From: Perlabentimonas sp034003245
GTDB taxonomy: Bacteria > Bacteroidota > Bacteroidia > Bacteroidales > Tenuifilaceae
Reading direction: 5' to 3'
Assembly (NCBI GenBank): GCA_034003245.1
Contig: JAVEYY010000006.1
Location: 1-64,000 of the forward strand
DNA length: 64,000 bases
Part shown: positions 17,538 through 25,686 of the stretch, in pieces
How the letters are laid out: each line of letters opens with the position of its first letter
Position numbering within the stretch: position 1 is the stretch's first letter
Notes under the pieces: generated by a model
Seen by the model: only the letters and a program-made list of their open reading frames with translations
Told to the model about the DNA's origin: nothing
Databases searched by the model: none
Made by a program: the position numbers and the translations under genes

Positions 17538-18044
17538 GGAGATCGTCCGACAAAGAAGGAACTTAACCCGACAAACATTGGAGGTTGTCTGACAAACATT
17601 GAAGGTCATCCGACAAACATTGAAGATCGTCCGACAGTCATTGGAGATCGTCCGACAAACATTGAAGGTCATCCGACAAACATTGGAGGTCATCCGACAA
17701 ACATCGAAGGTCGTCCGACAAAGATTGAAGGTCATCTGACAAACATTGGAGGTCATCCGACAAGCATTGGAGGTCATCCGACAAGCATTGAAGGTCATCC
17801 GACAAACATTGAAGGTCATCTGACAAACATTGGTGGTCATCCGACAACCATTGGAGGTCATCCGACAAACATTGGAGGTCGTCCGACAACCATTGGAGGT
17901 CATCCGACAAACATGGGAGGTCATCCGACAAACATTGGAGGTCATCCGACAACCATTGGAGGTCATCCGACAACCATTGGAGGTCATCTGGCAGAAAAGG
18001 GACTCAATCTGACAAAGAAGGGAGGTCATCTCGACAACCCCGAC
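17538..18044. repeat. 21-nt tandem array (about 24 units)
   Basis: The consensus ggaggtcatccgacaaacat plus t repeats about 24 times with single-base variation (cat/cgt, aaca/acca/agca). The period is a multiple of 3, so reading frames on both strands stay open and give a 7-residue repeat. The absence of any start context, signal or domain, and the openness of several frames at once, argue against a protein. It lies between the convergent katG and VOC genes. The rest of 17346-18214 holds only the katG terminator. Confidence 0.9.
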
Positions 18045-18214
18045 GACCAATTGCCAATTGCTAATTGCCAACTGCCAACGAGAGTGAAGTAAATTGAGAG
18101 TGTAAAGTAAATTGTGTAAACTAAGATATCAATGTCTGCATCAGTCTTCTAGTATAATTGACTAGGAAGGGACTTTCGCATCCAAGCCCCGTTGGGGTTA
18201 CCATCATCAGCAAT

Positions 18215-18739
18215 TTACTTGGTGGTTTTCCCTCCCATGGCGGTAAATACGCTGTCGACGGGTTCCCACAACTCAATCTTGTTGCCCTCGGCATCCATAA
18301 TATGCACAAACTTACCGTAGTCGTAGGTCTCAATCTCATCAAGAATTGTAACGCCATTGGCCTTTAGGTTCCGCACCAAACCCTCAATATTTTGAACCCG
18401 GTAATTTATCATAAACTCCTTCTTGGAGGGTTCAAAATACTTGCTTCCTTGCTTAAACGGACTCCACTGCAGGTAGTTTATCTCCTCGGGCCTATTGGCA
18501 TTGCGAAACTCGAAGCTGGAGCCCCACTCGTTAACCTCTAATCCCAAGTTTTTGCTATACCACTCCTTAGCTTCCTCAGGATTATCGGAGAAAAAGAAGA
18601 TACCGCCAATGCCCGTTACCCTAGGGGTAGTATCGTTGGCTAACTCTTCGCTAGTATGTGTGTTTTCCATAGTAGTATTAGTTTGATTACAACTCGTTAC
18701 GATTAACAACAAAAAAAATATTGTAAAAAGTGTTTTCAT
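18215..18739 (-). CDS. VOC-family (glyoxalase-like) lipoprotein
   Basis: This 174-residue protein begins with a lipoprotein signal (MKTLFTIFFLLLIVTSC, Cys 17) and a short Thr/Asn-rich linker. A vicinal-oxygen-chelate domain follows (about residues 40-165): IGGIFFFSDNPEEAKEWYSKNLGLEV, then DAEGNKIELWEP, the C-terminal metal-site Glu pattern of glyoxalase/bleomycin-resistance proteins. A lipid-anchored VOC protein is unusual because most are cytoplasmic. Substrate unknown. It lies downstream of two small genes on the same strand and may share their transcript. Confidence 0.8.
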   Translation of the reverse strand: MKTLFTIFFLLLIVTSCNQTNTTMENTHTSEELANDTTPRVTGIGGIFFFSDNPEEAKEWYSKNLGLEVNEWGSSFEFRNANRPEEINYLQWSPFKQGSKYFEPSKKEFMINYRVQNIEGLVRNLKANGVTILDEIETYDYGKFVHIMDAEGNKIELWEPVDSVFTAMGGKTTK

Positions 18740-18750
18740 CTATCTAATTT

Positions 18751-19107
18751 TTAAAGTTTAAAATTATTATTCTCCTCCACCCTAAAGGCCACCATTTGCC
18801 TAATCAAATCGAAGGGAATGGGTTTATCCAACGGAAATTGAACGGAACCTTTCCCCTGCTTGAATTGTGCTAGCTCATCGGCAAATGCTGCATGTCCCGA
18901 TGGGGTTGCATAGAAACCAATGTGATTTTTAAACCCAGCAAAGTAAACAAGAGGTTTGCCATTGGTTTTGTACGATGGCATCTGGTATGCAAATGCCTCA
19001 ACGGCATCGGGTGCCTCCTCTTTTATGATCTGCCTTATCTGCAGCAGTATCTTTCGCACATCCTCGGGAAAGGAGTAGATGTACTTATCAACCTCAGTCA
19101 TCAGCAT
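18751..19107 (-). CDS. DUF1801 (YdhG-like) protein
   Basis: This 118-residue protein has the DUF1801 pattern: VDKYIYSFPEDVRKILLQIRQIIKEEAPDAVEAFAYQMPSYKTNGKPLVYFAGFKNHIGFYATPSG. Relatives are annotated as iron-chaperone-like (frataxin fold, YdhG) proteins, but function is not established. Its ATG overlaps the stop of the upstream gene by 7 nt (19101-19107), which points to translational coupling with it. Confidence 0.85.
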   Translation of the reverse strand: MLMTEVDKYIYSFPEDVRKILLQIRQIIKEEAPDAVEAFAYQMPSYKTNGKPLVYFAGFKNHIGFYATPSGHAAFADELAQFKQGKGSVQFPLDKPIPFDLIRQMVAFRVEENNNFKL

Positions 19108-19670
19108 TTTTTGTACTTATCGTTTAGTCCAATTCCCTGAAGAATCATTGGGATAATCTTATCGACTCGCGCCTGCTTGGTCTCCTCCCTTTTGGCAGTA
19201 TCGATATGCTCCACAAACTCCTTCTGCTTGTAGAAAGGTAGCTTACTAAAGGCCTTCTCAATGGCATTATCCTGGACAAAGGCTTGTCGTAATGCATCAG
19301 GAATAACCAACTCAGTTGATTTCTCGGGTTTCCAAACCTTTCCTTCATCCTCGTTCTTAATAGCCTCGTGGATATATTCCAGGATTAGCGGCTCATCAAT
19401 CTCCTCCTTTGAGGCAAACCGCCACTGGCGCAACGCCTTCGTTTTATCCTCCTGTGCATTCATAAGCACCTTGTGCTTATCCTCAAGGAATACTCCATTG
19501 TAGAACCAAAGTGCAAAGTAGTTTTTAAAGCCGTAGTAGCTAACCACGTTCTTACCCTTATGGGTATACACCTCGGCACCCCACTTAATGGCCATCTTAA
19601 GTCCAGTGCTTTGGATTATTGATTTAATAATGGTAAGCTCTTCTTCCCATTGCTTATTGTAGTCGATCAT
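19101..19670 (-). CDS. YdeI/OmpD-associated family protein (DUF1801 plus YdeI domain)
   Basis: This 189-residue protein has an N-terminal DUF1801-like half (IKWGAEVYTHKGKNVVSYYGFKNYFALWFYNG) and a C-terminal YdeI-type half (IPDALRQAFVQDNAIEKAFSKLPFYKQKEFVEHIDTAKREETKQARVDKII). The N-terminal half resembles the downstream DUF1801 protein, so the pair may interact or be an old duplication. The ATGCTGA overlap couples it to that gene. YdeI relatives are implicated in stress or antimicrobial-peptide resistance, but no function is assigned here. Confidence 0.85.
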   Translation of the reverse strand: MIDYNKQWEEELTIIKSIIQSTGLKMAIKWGAEVYTHKGKNVVSYYGFKNYFALWFYNGVFLEDKHKVLMNAQEDKTKALRQWRFASKEEIDEPLILEYIHEAIKNEDEGKVWKPEKSTELVIPDALRQAFVQDNAIEKAFSKLPFYKQKEFVEHIDTAKREETKQARVDKIIPMILQGIGLNDKYKKC

Positions 19671-19771
19671 GGTAGTTCAACTTTTGGGATTTAATTATGA
19701 AGGTTAATTGTTAATGATCTCAAATTAAATTAAAAATACAGTTAGCTACTAACACCAAATAGATAAAATGG

Positions 19772-20686
19772 TTAAAACCTATACAAATCGCCCTTAAGGT
19801 ATTTTAGTCCCGAGTCAACCACAATTGTAACAATCTTTTTCCCTGCCCCCAATTGCTTTGCCCTTTGAATTGCAGCCCAAACATTAGCTCCAGAGGTGGT
19901 CCCACCAAAAATACCCTCAAATCGTGCTAAATTTCTTGCTGTTTCTACTGCATCCTCATCCTTAACGGCAATAATCTCATCGGCTAAATCGAGTCGGCAA
20001 ATCGAGGGGACAAACCCAGCACCTATCCCCTCGAGCTTATGCTTGCCCGTTGTATCGCCGCCCGAAAGGGCACGCATGTAGTAAGGCTCAATGGCAAGGC
20101 AGCGTATACTTGGAATTTCCTGTTTAAAAACCTCAGCATTGCCGGAGAATGAACCACCCGTTCCCACGCCAGTAATAAATTCGTCGATATTGGTTCCCAA
20201 AGCATCAATAATCTCTCTTGCCATTCTATGGTATGCGTTTCGATTATCGATATTGTTGAACTGATCGGTCCAGAAGGTATTAGGATTCCTGCTAATCTCC
20301 TTAGCCCTTTTCACCATATCGTCGATTAGCTTTGCGGTGATTTTGCCATTGTCGCTGGGCATAATCTCGAGTTGAGCCCCAAAAGCCCGCATGGTTTGCA
20401 ATTTCTCATCGGAAAATGCATCGGATGATACGAAATGCGCCTTGTAACCCTTCACTGCACAAACCATTGCCAAGGAGCTACCTGTGCTTCCTCCTGTATA
20501 TTCAACAACGGTTCCTCCCTTTTTCAGTTCTCCTCTTCGCTCAGCACCTTCAATCATTGAAAGTGCCATTCTATCCTTCATGCTACCCGTTGGATTTGCA
20601 CCTTCATACTTCACGTAAATATCAGCCATTCCAGGCTCTATAAGTCTTTCGAGCTTAAATAGTGGGGTTTTTCCTATTTCAATCAT
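19772..20686 (-). CDS. PLP-dependent cysteine synthase-family protein
   Basis: This 304-residue fold-type II PLP enzyme resembles O-acetylserine sulfhydrylase (CysK/CysM). It starts IGKTPLFKLERL, has the PLP Lys at position 37 (NPTGSMKDRMA), the substrate loop EYTGGSTGSSLA, the phosphate-binding GVGTGGSFSGNAEVF and the C-terminal VDSGLKYL. CysK proteins usually read NPxxSxKDR and TSGNTG; here the loop is TGGSTG, so the substrate could differ (cystathionine or another beta-substitution). It precedes the VOC/DUF1801 group and follows MGMT on the same strand. Confidence 0.85.
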   Translation of the reverse strand: MIEIGKTPLFKLERLIEPGMADIYVKYEGANPTGSMKDRMALSMIEGAERRGELKKGGTVVEYTGGSTGSSLAMVCAVKGYKAHFVSSDAFSDEKLQTMRAFGAQLEIMPSDNGKITAKLIDDMVKRAKEISRNPNTFWTDQFNNIDNRNAYHRMAREIIDALGTNIDEFITGVGTGGSFSGNAEVFKQEIPSIRCLAIEPYYMRALSGGDTTGKHKLEGIGAGFVPSICRLDLADEIIAVKDEDAVETARNLARFEGIFGGTTSGANVWAAIQRAKQLGAGKKIVTIVVDSGLKYLKGDLYRF

Positions 20687-20711
20687 TTGGTTTACATTTG
20701 ATGTTTAACTG

Positions 20712-21227
20712 CTATAGGTTGATTTTATACTGACGATTTTCTAGATCGAGCAAATACTGTTTGCGCCATATACCTCCGCTATAACCAGTAAGGCTGCCAT
20801 TTGAACCAACAACTCTATGGCAGGGAATTACTATAGGAATTCTATTGGCACCATTTGCGCTGGCAACAGCTCTAATAGCTTTAATATCTCCCAAAGCCAA
20901 TGCCTGCTCCTTGTATGTAATCGTTTTGCCAAAGTCGATATTCAGAAGACTACTCCAAACTTTTTTTTGAAAAGCAGTGCCTACAAGATAGAGAGGTACG
21001 TTAAAGGTTTCTAACCTTCGTTCAAAGTACGCTGCAAGCTGGTTGGCGAGGTCATCAATTATATCACAACTTTGTGAAACAATAGAATCATTTATATCCT
21101 TGGATATGTTGCTTATGGCGATTTCAAAGTTTGGGCTATCAACAAACTCGAGTAAGCAAATGCCCTCATCTGTGGAACAGGCCAACATAGAGCCAATAGG
21201 CGATTCAATGGTTTTGCTGTAAATCAT
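20712..21227 (-). CDS. Methylated-DNA-[protein]-cysteine S-methyltransferase
   Basis: This suicide repair protein transfers the methyl group from O6-methylguanine to its own cysteine. The 171 residues contain the acceptor motif IPCHRVVG with Cys 136, the helix-turn-helix DNA-binding segment (TITYKEQALALGDIKAIRAVASANGANRIP) and a degenerate N-terminal domain. Ogt/MGMT family assignment is secure; the specific symbol is not. It starts the minus-strand group MGMT, cysteine synthase-like, YdeI, DUF1801, VOC. Confidence 0.93.
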   Translation of the reverse strand: MIYSKTIESPIGSMLACSTDEGICLLEFVDSPNFEIAISNISKDINDSIVSQSCDIIDDLANQLAAYFERRLETFNVPLYLVGTAFQKKVWSSLLNIDFGKTITYKEQALALGDIKAIRAVASANGANRIPIVIPCHRVVGSNGSLTGYSGGIWRKQYLLDLENRQYKINL

Positions 21228-21334
21228 GTAGAAGATATTTCAATTACCGATTACCCCGAAATATAGAGGTTATAATACAATATTTCAATGATTATTGGGC
21301 AAATGTTTAGTTTATGCAATAAGCTAAAAGTTGT

Positions 21335-21376
21335 AAAAAAAAAAGCGCCCCGCCAATTTCACAATTGGCGGGGCGC
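21335..21376 (-). terminator. Terminator of the kduI-kduD-DUF4861 operon
   Basis: A perfect 14-bp stem (21345-21358 with 21363-21376, 4-nt loop) is followed on the minus strand by a ten-base T run (complement of 21335-21344). Confidence 0.92.
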
Positions 21377-21421
21377 ATAACCTAATAAACAAATTAACCT
21401 AAATCTACTATGAAACGAACA

Positions 21422-22675
21422 CTACTTGAAGCTAACTTTTACTGGTTGAGCCATACAAAGCGCATCGCGCTTAAGCATATCCTCAAAATATTCTGAATTG
21501 CTAAATCCATTATCGGAAAGTTCCCATGCCGAGTAGAAACGGTACGAAACTGGATTGTTTGCCAAGGTTTTCATCCTTAAAGCATAGGTGTGGTTAATAT
21601 CCTTGGCATCGGCGTTTAGGTATGCGTGGTCGATATTATTGTCCTTTGCAAGCATAACGGCCATTCCCAAATATTCCCCCTCAATGGTTTGCTTATCGTG
21701 GGTCGATAGCGATACTACTCCATTTTCATAGTCGTTAAATTGAGCCTTTATGTCCTTAAGATCGATGGTTGTAATTCCCGTAACTACGGCAAACTCCGTG
21801 GCAACTCCCGTAACTGTTACCTTACTATCGTAATACCATGCCCCTCCGTGAATAGAAATCTCGTGAACTACCGATAGGTTTTGATCCTCAATAATCCAAT
21901 TTTCAAACGTTAATCTAAAGATTGACCTTAACGGGCCATTGGAAACCAGCTCGTATGAACCATCGGCATTGGGGCCAACCCTATGGAGTGTTCCGTTGAT
22001 CTCAACAGCAATTGATCCTGCACCCAGCGAGGCTCCAACCTTTAGAATATCCATTCCCCAGTCCTGCAGTGCATGGTAATCCTCTTTTACACCCACATTT
22101 TGCAGTACCATCTCGGGAGTTCTTTTTCCAAAGATATCATTGCCATTGCGCTCATCGAAGTAGTTGCGGAAACCAACGCGGTCGTTCTCCCATCCTGGCC
22201 CCTCGAACTGGAAATACTTGCTGGTTTGGCCATGGTTTTCGCGGGTAATCTTTGGCCGCTCAACCTTTTTCACCTCTCTGTACGATCCATCCTCCTGAGG
22301 GCTTGCCAGCCAAGCGTTACTTCTTTGGGTGAATGCAGGTAAACTTTTGGGCTTAACTATGGCCACCTTTAGGTTAAGCGAAGAGTTGGCGGGTATGTTA
22401 ACCAGTGTAAACAGCTCGTCCCACTCTCCATCACCATTTAAGTCATCTACCTGCGATGGGATAACATCACCCCCTTCGGCAACAAGCATGGGAACAAATC
22501 CCATTGAAATCTTGCCATTTTGCTTTTCCAAATCGGCTCTGCTAATGGTAACCGCCTCATCGACACGTTCAACAGAAGTATCGTTAGTTAATACAATTAC
22601 CAATTCGTTTTTTTTGCATGCTGTGGAAAGGATGGCAAGTAAAAGAATCAGAATAGTTGTTTTTAGGGTTTTCAT
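21422..22675 (-). CDS. DUF4861 family lipoprotein
   Basis: This 417-residue protein has a lipoprotein signal (ILLLAILSTACKKN, Cys 20) and then the DUF4861 region, with QVDDLNGDGEWDELFTLVNIPANSS, FQFEGPGWENDRVGFRNYFDERNGNDIFGK, YHALQDWGMDILKVGASLGAGSIA and a C-terminal FYSAWELSDNGFSNSEYFEDML. The catalytic function is unknown to me. It is the third gene after kduI and kduD (27-nt gap) and shares their terminator, which points to a periplasmic or surface role in pectin or unsaturated-uronate metabolism. DUF4861 proteins commonly occur in Bacteroidota pectin loci. Confidence 0.85.
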   Translation of the reverse strand: MKTLKTTILILLLAILSTACKKNELVIVLTNDTSVERVDEAVTISRADLEKQNGKISMGFVPMLVAEGGDVIPSQVDDLNGDGEWDELFTLVNIPANSSLNLKVAIVKPKSLPAFTQRSNAWLASPQEDGSYREVKKVERPKITRENHGQTSKYFQFEGPGWENDRVGFRNYFDERNGNDIFGKRTPEMVLQNVGVKEDYHALQDWGMDILKVGASLGAGSIAVEINGTLHRVGPNADGSYELVSNGPLRSIFRLTFENWIIEDQNLSVVHEISIHGGAWYYDSKVTVTGVATEFAVVTGITTIDLKDIKAQFNDYENGVVSLSTHDKQTIEGEYLGMAVMLAKDNNIDHAYLNADAKDINHTYALRMKTLANNPVSYRFYSAWELSDNGFSNSEYFEDMLKRDALCMAQPVKVSFK

Positions 22676-22702
22676 ATCATTCCTATTTTAAGTTAGTCGA
22701 TA

Positions 22703-23497
22703 TTACTTCTCGTTGCTGGGCTTTCCAATGGTAGCCAGAATACCACCATCTACATAAAGTATATGCCCATTTACAAAGTCCGATGCCGCCGATGCCAAAA
22801 ATACGGCAGCACCCTGCAGCTCTTCGGGTTCGCCCCAACGCCCTGCGGGCGTGCGGTTCACAATAAAATCGTTGAATGGATGGCCATCGACTCTAATGGG
22901 AGCGGTTTGCGAGGTGGCAAAGTAGCCAGGGCCAATTCCATTGGCCTGGATATTAAACCGAGCCCACTCGGTGGCCATGCTACGGGTTAGCATTTTTAGT
23001 CCACCCTTGGCCGATGCGTAGGCCGATACGGTGTTGCGTCCCAGCTCGCTCATCATGGAGCAGATATTAATGATTTTCCCCTTTGCCCCGCGGGCAATTA
23101 CTCGGGTAGCAAACGCTTTACCCATAATAAATGGGCCAACCAAATCAACATCAATAACCTCCCTAAACTCATCGACACCCATTTCAAGAATTGGAATGCG
23201 CTTGATAATTCCTGCATTATTCACCAGAATATCCAGCGGAGCAACCTCCTTTTCAATTCTATTCAGATTCTCAATAACCTGATCCTCCTTGGTAACATCG
23301 AAAATATAGCCGAAGGCTTTGTAACCCTCCTTTCGATACTCCTCAAGGGCGCTATCAATCCTATCGCTTGAGCGATCGTTAATCACAATTGTTGCCCCTG
23401 CCGATGCCAATCCCTTTGCCATGGCCATTCCCAAGCCATGAGTGGCTCCGGTAACAAGCGCAGTTTTCCCTTTTAAGCTAAACATATCTAATGACAT
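22703..23497 (-). CDS. kduD: 2-dehydro-3-deoxy-D-gluconate 5-dehydrogenase (KduD)
   Basis: This 264-residue SDR reduces 2,5-diketo-3-deoxygluconate (DKII) to KDG after KduI. Motifs: cofactor loop TGATHGLGMAMA (about residues 17-28), NNAGIIKR (the IIKR/IIRR pattern is frequent in KduD), the catalytic Ser in NICSMMSELG, YASAK, and VDGGILATIG at the end. It lies 30 nt after kduI on the same strand. Gluconate 5-dehydrogenases look similar, but the kduI partner decides the call. Confidence 0.93.
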   Translation of the reverse strand: MSLDMFSLKGKTALVTGATHGLGMAMAKGLASAGATIVINDRSSDRIDSALEEYRKEGYKAFGYIFDVTKEDQVIENLNRIEKEVAPLDILVNNAGIIKRIPILEMGVDEFREVIDVDLVGPFIMGKAFATRVIARGAKGKIINICSMMSELGRNTVSAYASAKGGLKMLTRSMATEWARFNIQANGIGPGYFATSQTAPIRVDGHPFNDFIVNRTPAGRWGEPEELQGAAVFLASAASDFVNGHILYVDGGILATIGKPSNEK

Positions 23498-23527
23498 AAT
23501 TCTACATTTTTCTATGAAACCAATTAC

Positions 23528-24364
23528 CTATCGTATATCGCTAATCTTGGCAATATCCATATCACCATAGTCGAGGTTTTCGCCGGCCATTCCCCATATA
23601 AAGATGTAGTTTGATGTTCCGGCTGCAGCATGTATCGACCAAGATGGTGAAAGCACAGCATCGTGGTTCTTCATCCATATGGGCCGAGTTTCGGTGGGTT
23701 GTCCCATAAAATGGCACACCGCCTGATTCTCGGGTACCTCAAAGTAGAAGTAGGCCTCCATTCTGCGTGAGTGAACATGTGGCGGCATGGTATTCCATAC
23801 GCTGCCGGGCTTCAGAATGGTCATTCCCATTTGCAGCTGACAAGTTTCAACCACGCCATTCACAATTAGCTTATTAATGGTGCGGGCATTCGATGTCTCC
23901 AGCGAGCCCATCTCGGCTTTTTGAGCATCGTTGAGGGTTACATGCTTATCGGGGCAAACGCGGTGTGCAGGTGCACTATTAAAGTAGAAGTATGCAGGAT
24001 TCTTTGGATCCATACTCTTGAACTCAACCACCTTATCGCCCATGCCAACATACATGGCCTCTTTATACTTTATCTCGAATACTTTACCATCAACGTAGAT
24101 TTTGCCTGTTCCGCCAACATTGATAACGCCAAGTTCACGGCGGTGCAGAAAATAATCGGCCTTAATTGGATCGATGGTCTCTAGCTTAAGTTTGTTGCCA
24201 ACTGGAACGGCCCCACCAACAATGTACCTATCGTACATGGAGTAAACCAGATTAATCTCATCGGCGCGCATAAAATCGCTCACCAAAAATTCCTCCCTAA
24301 TCCTTGCAGTATCGTAACTAACAAAGTCACGCGGATGGGTTGCGTATCTAATGGTATAGTTCAT
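23528..24364 (-). CDS. kduI: 5-dehydro-4-deoxy-D-glucuronate isomerase
   Basis: KduI isomerises the open-chain product of unsaturated galacturonate (DKI) to DKII. Starting at 24364 (MNYTIRYATHPRDFVSYDTARIREEFL) gives 278 residues, the standard length; an in-frame upstream extension would cross the operator and promoter. The cupin metal-binding residues appear in MPPHVHSRRMEAYFYFE. The leader holds a TATTTTTG -7 element (24400-24407), a TTTG -33 element (24428-24431) and an overlapping LacI-type operator, so expression is probably repressed until an uronate intermediate is present. Confidence 0.97.
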   Translation of the reverse strand: MNYTIRYATHPRDFVSYDTARIREEFLVSDFMRADEINLVYSMYDRYIVGGAVPVGNKLKLETIDPIKADYFLHRRELGVINVGGTGKIYVDGKVFEIKYKEAMYVGMGDKVVEFKSMDPKNPAYFYFNSAPAHRVCPDKHVTLNDAQKAEMGSLETSNARTINKLIVNGVVETCQLQMGMTILKPGSVWNTMPPHVHSRRMEAYFYFEVPENQAVCHFMGQPTETRPIWMKNHDAVLSPSWSIHAAAGTSNYIFIWGMAGENLDYGDMDIAKISDIR

Positions 24365-24383
24365 AATATATTTAATTTTGGTG

Positions 24384-24431
24384 TGTACAATCGATTGCAC
24401 AAAAATACGGCATAATAGCTATAAATGCAAA
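24384..24431 (-). promoter_or_regulatory. kduI promoter with overlapping LacI-type operator
   Basis: On the minus strand, TTTG (complement of 24428-24431), a 20-nt spacer and TATTTTTG (complement of 24400-24407) fit the Bacteroidota -33/-7 consensus. The palindrome TGTACAATCGATTGCACA (24384-24401, one mismatch, central CG) starts at the end of the -7 box, so a bound repressor would cover the start of transcription. The same module precedes eda. Confidence 0.8.
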
Positions 24432-24440
24432 ATAATCAGC

Positions 24441-25469
24441 TTAAAAAGTTTTTAAGGACGATTTTCGAACGATAAGTTCGGGGGTTAACACTATAGTTCG
24501 GGGAACAAAAACCGAACGCTTATGCTCAATTTGCTCTAGCAGCAGCGTAGCTGCTTGACGACCAATATCAAAAGCATGTTGATCGATGGATGTGAGAGTA
24601 GGTTCGAAGAACGAATCCCAGGGCTCGTTGGCAAAACCAGTTATGGCCAGCTGGTGGGGAATTTCTATTCCCGCCTTTTTTGCGCACAGTATTGCACCAA
24701 GAGCCGAATAATCGCCTGATGAGAATATTGCATCGGGCATTTGGTCAAGTGTCAGTATTTGCTCCATAGCCTTACATCCTGTATCGCGAGTTATCACATT
24801 ATGGAATATAAGGTTATCGTTAATTTCTATATTATGCTTTCGGAGCGTATTCAGGAAGCCTTTAGTTCTATTTTTGTAGATATTTATATGCTGAGGCCCT
24901 GCAAAATGGGCAATTCGTCGACACCCATTTTCAATTAGATGCTCTACGGCCATGGTGGCACCTAGGTAGTCATCGGTAAGCACTTTGCTAACGCGCAGAG
25001 GCTCCCACACACGGTCGAAGAAAACCAGAGGAACTCCCCTTGTAACATATGCTTCAAAATGCGAAGCATCATGAGTTTCGGTCGATATGGAAGCGATTAA
25101 TCCATCCACTTTCCCGTACATTAAGCTCTGAACCAGCTGTTTCTCCTTTTCGAACGACTCGAACGATTGGCAAATAAGCACGCTGTAGTTAGCCTCCGCC
25201 AGCACATCATCAATTCCACTAAGAATTGTTGCAAAGAACTGCCTATCCACCTTAGGAACCAGAACACCAATGGTTTTGGCACTACCTTTCCGCAGGCTCG
25301 AAGCCCGGTAGTCGGGCTGGTAATTATTCTTTATTGCCAACTCCTGCACCGCTTTGCGCATCTTTAGGCTAATACGCGGGTTGTTCTGCATGGCTCTCGA
25401 TACCGTGGAGATTGTAGTATTGAGCTCGCGGGCTATATCGGCTATTGTATATTTCTTCTTTGCAACCAT
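24441..25469 (-). CDS. LacI/GalR-family transcriptional regulator (KdgR-like role)
   Basis: This 342-residue regulator has an N-terminal helix-turn-helix (YTIADIARELNTTISTVSRAMQNNP, about residues 7-31), a hinge with YQPDYRASSLRKG and a periplasmic-binding-protein-type effector domain ending in ELIVRKSS. It is flanked by matching operators, one before kduI on its own strand and one before eda on the other. The simplest model is that it represses both operons and responds to a KDG-type intermediate. The role parallels KdgR, but enterobacterial KdgR belongs to the IclR family. Confidence 0.92.
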   Translation of the reverse strand: MVAKKKYTIADIARELNTTISTVSRAMQNNPRISLKMRKAVQELAIKNNYQPDYRASSLRKGSAKTIGVLVPKVDRQFFATILSGIDDVLAEANYSVLICQSFESFEKEKQLVQSLMYGKVDGLIASISTETHDASHFEAYVTRGVPLVFFDRVWEPLRVSKVLTDDYLGATMAVEHLIENGCRRIAHFAGPQHINIYKNRTKGFLNTLRKHNIEINDNLIFHNVITRDTGCKAMEQILTLDQMPDAIFSSGDYSALGAILCAKKAGIEIPHQLAITGFANEPWDSFFEPTLTSIDQHAFDIGRQAATLLLEQIEHKRSVFVPRTIVLTPELIVRKSSLKTF

Positions 25470-25610
25470 CGAATATCGAAATGTTTACCAAATCAAATTA
25501 AAAAACATTAAACTATCTTGTGGAAACTCACAGGTAAATGAAACTAGCCTTGAAATTTTGTTTTGTTTAACAATCCTTTACAGGATTTCAAAGCAAAAAA
25601 ATGTAAAAAA

Positions 25611-25624
25611 ATGCAAACGTTTCC
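25611..25624. promoter_or_regulatory. Possible second LacI-type half-palindrome upstream of eda
   Basis: TGCAAACGTTTCCT contains the AAACGTTT core typical of LacI-family sites. It lies about 30 nt upstream of the better operator. Weak evidence. Confidence 0.3.
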
Positions 25625-25646
25625 TTTAAGTTTCGACAAAGATAAT

Positions 25647-25670
25647 TATTTTTGTGCAATCGATTGTACG
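25647..25670 (+). promoter_or_regulatory. eda-TRAP promoter with overlapping LacI-type operator
   Basis: TATTTTTG (25647-25654) fits the TAnnTTTG -7 element. The operator TGTGCAATCGATTGTACG (25653-25670) overlaps its last two bases, with the same sequence and spacing as at kduI. The -33 element is weak (CTTT at about 25624). The eda start codon is 16 nt downstream of the operator. Confidence 0.8.
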
Positions 25671-25686
25671 CAAACACATAATATTT

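Noticed and set aside
17505..18071. 188-residue open frame with Cys-Arg-Met-Thr-Ser-Asn-Val repeats on the minus strand
   Set aside because: Produced by a 21-nt array whose period is a multiple of 3. Several frames on both strands are open at the same time and none has a signal, domain or start context.
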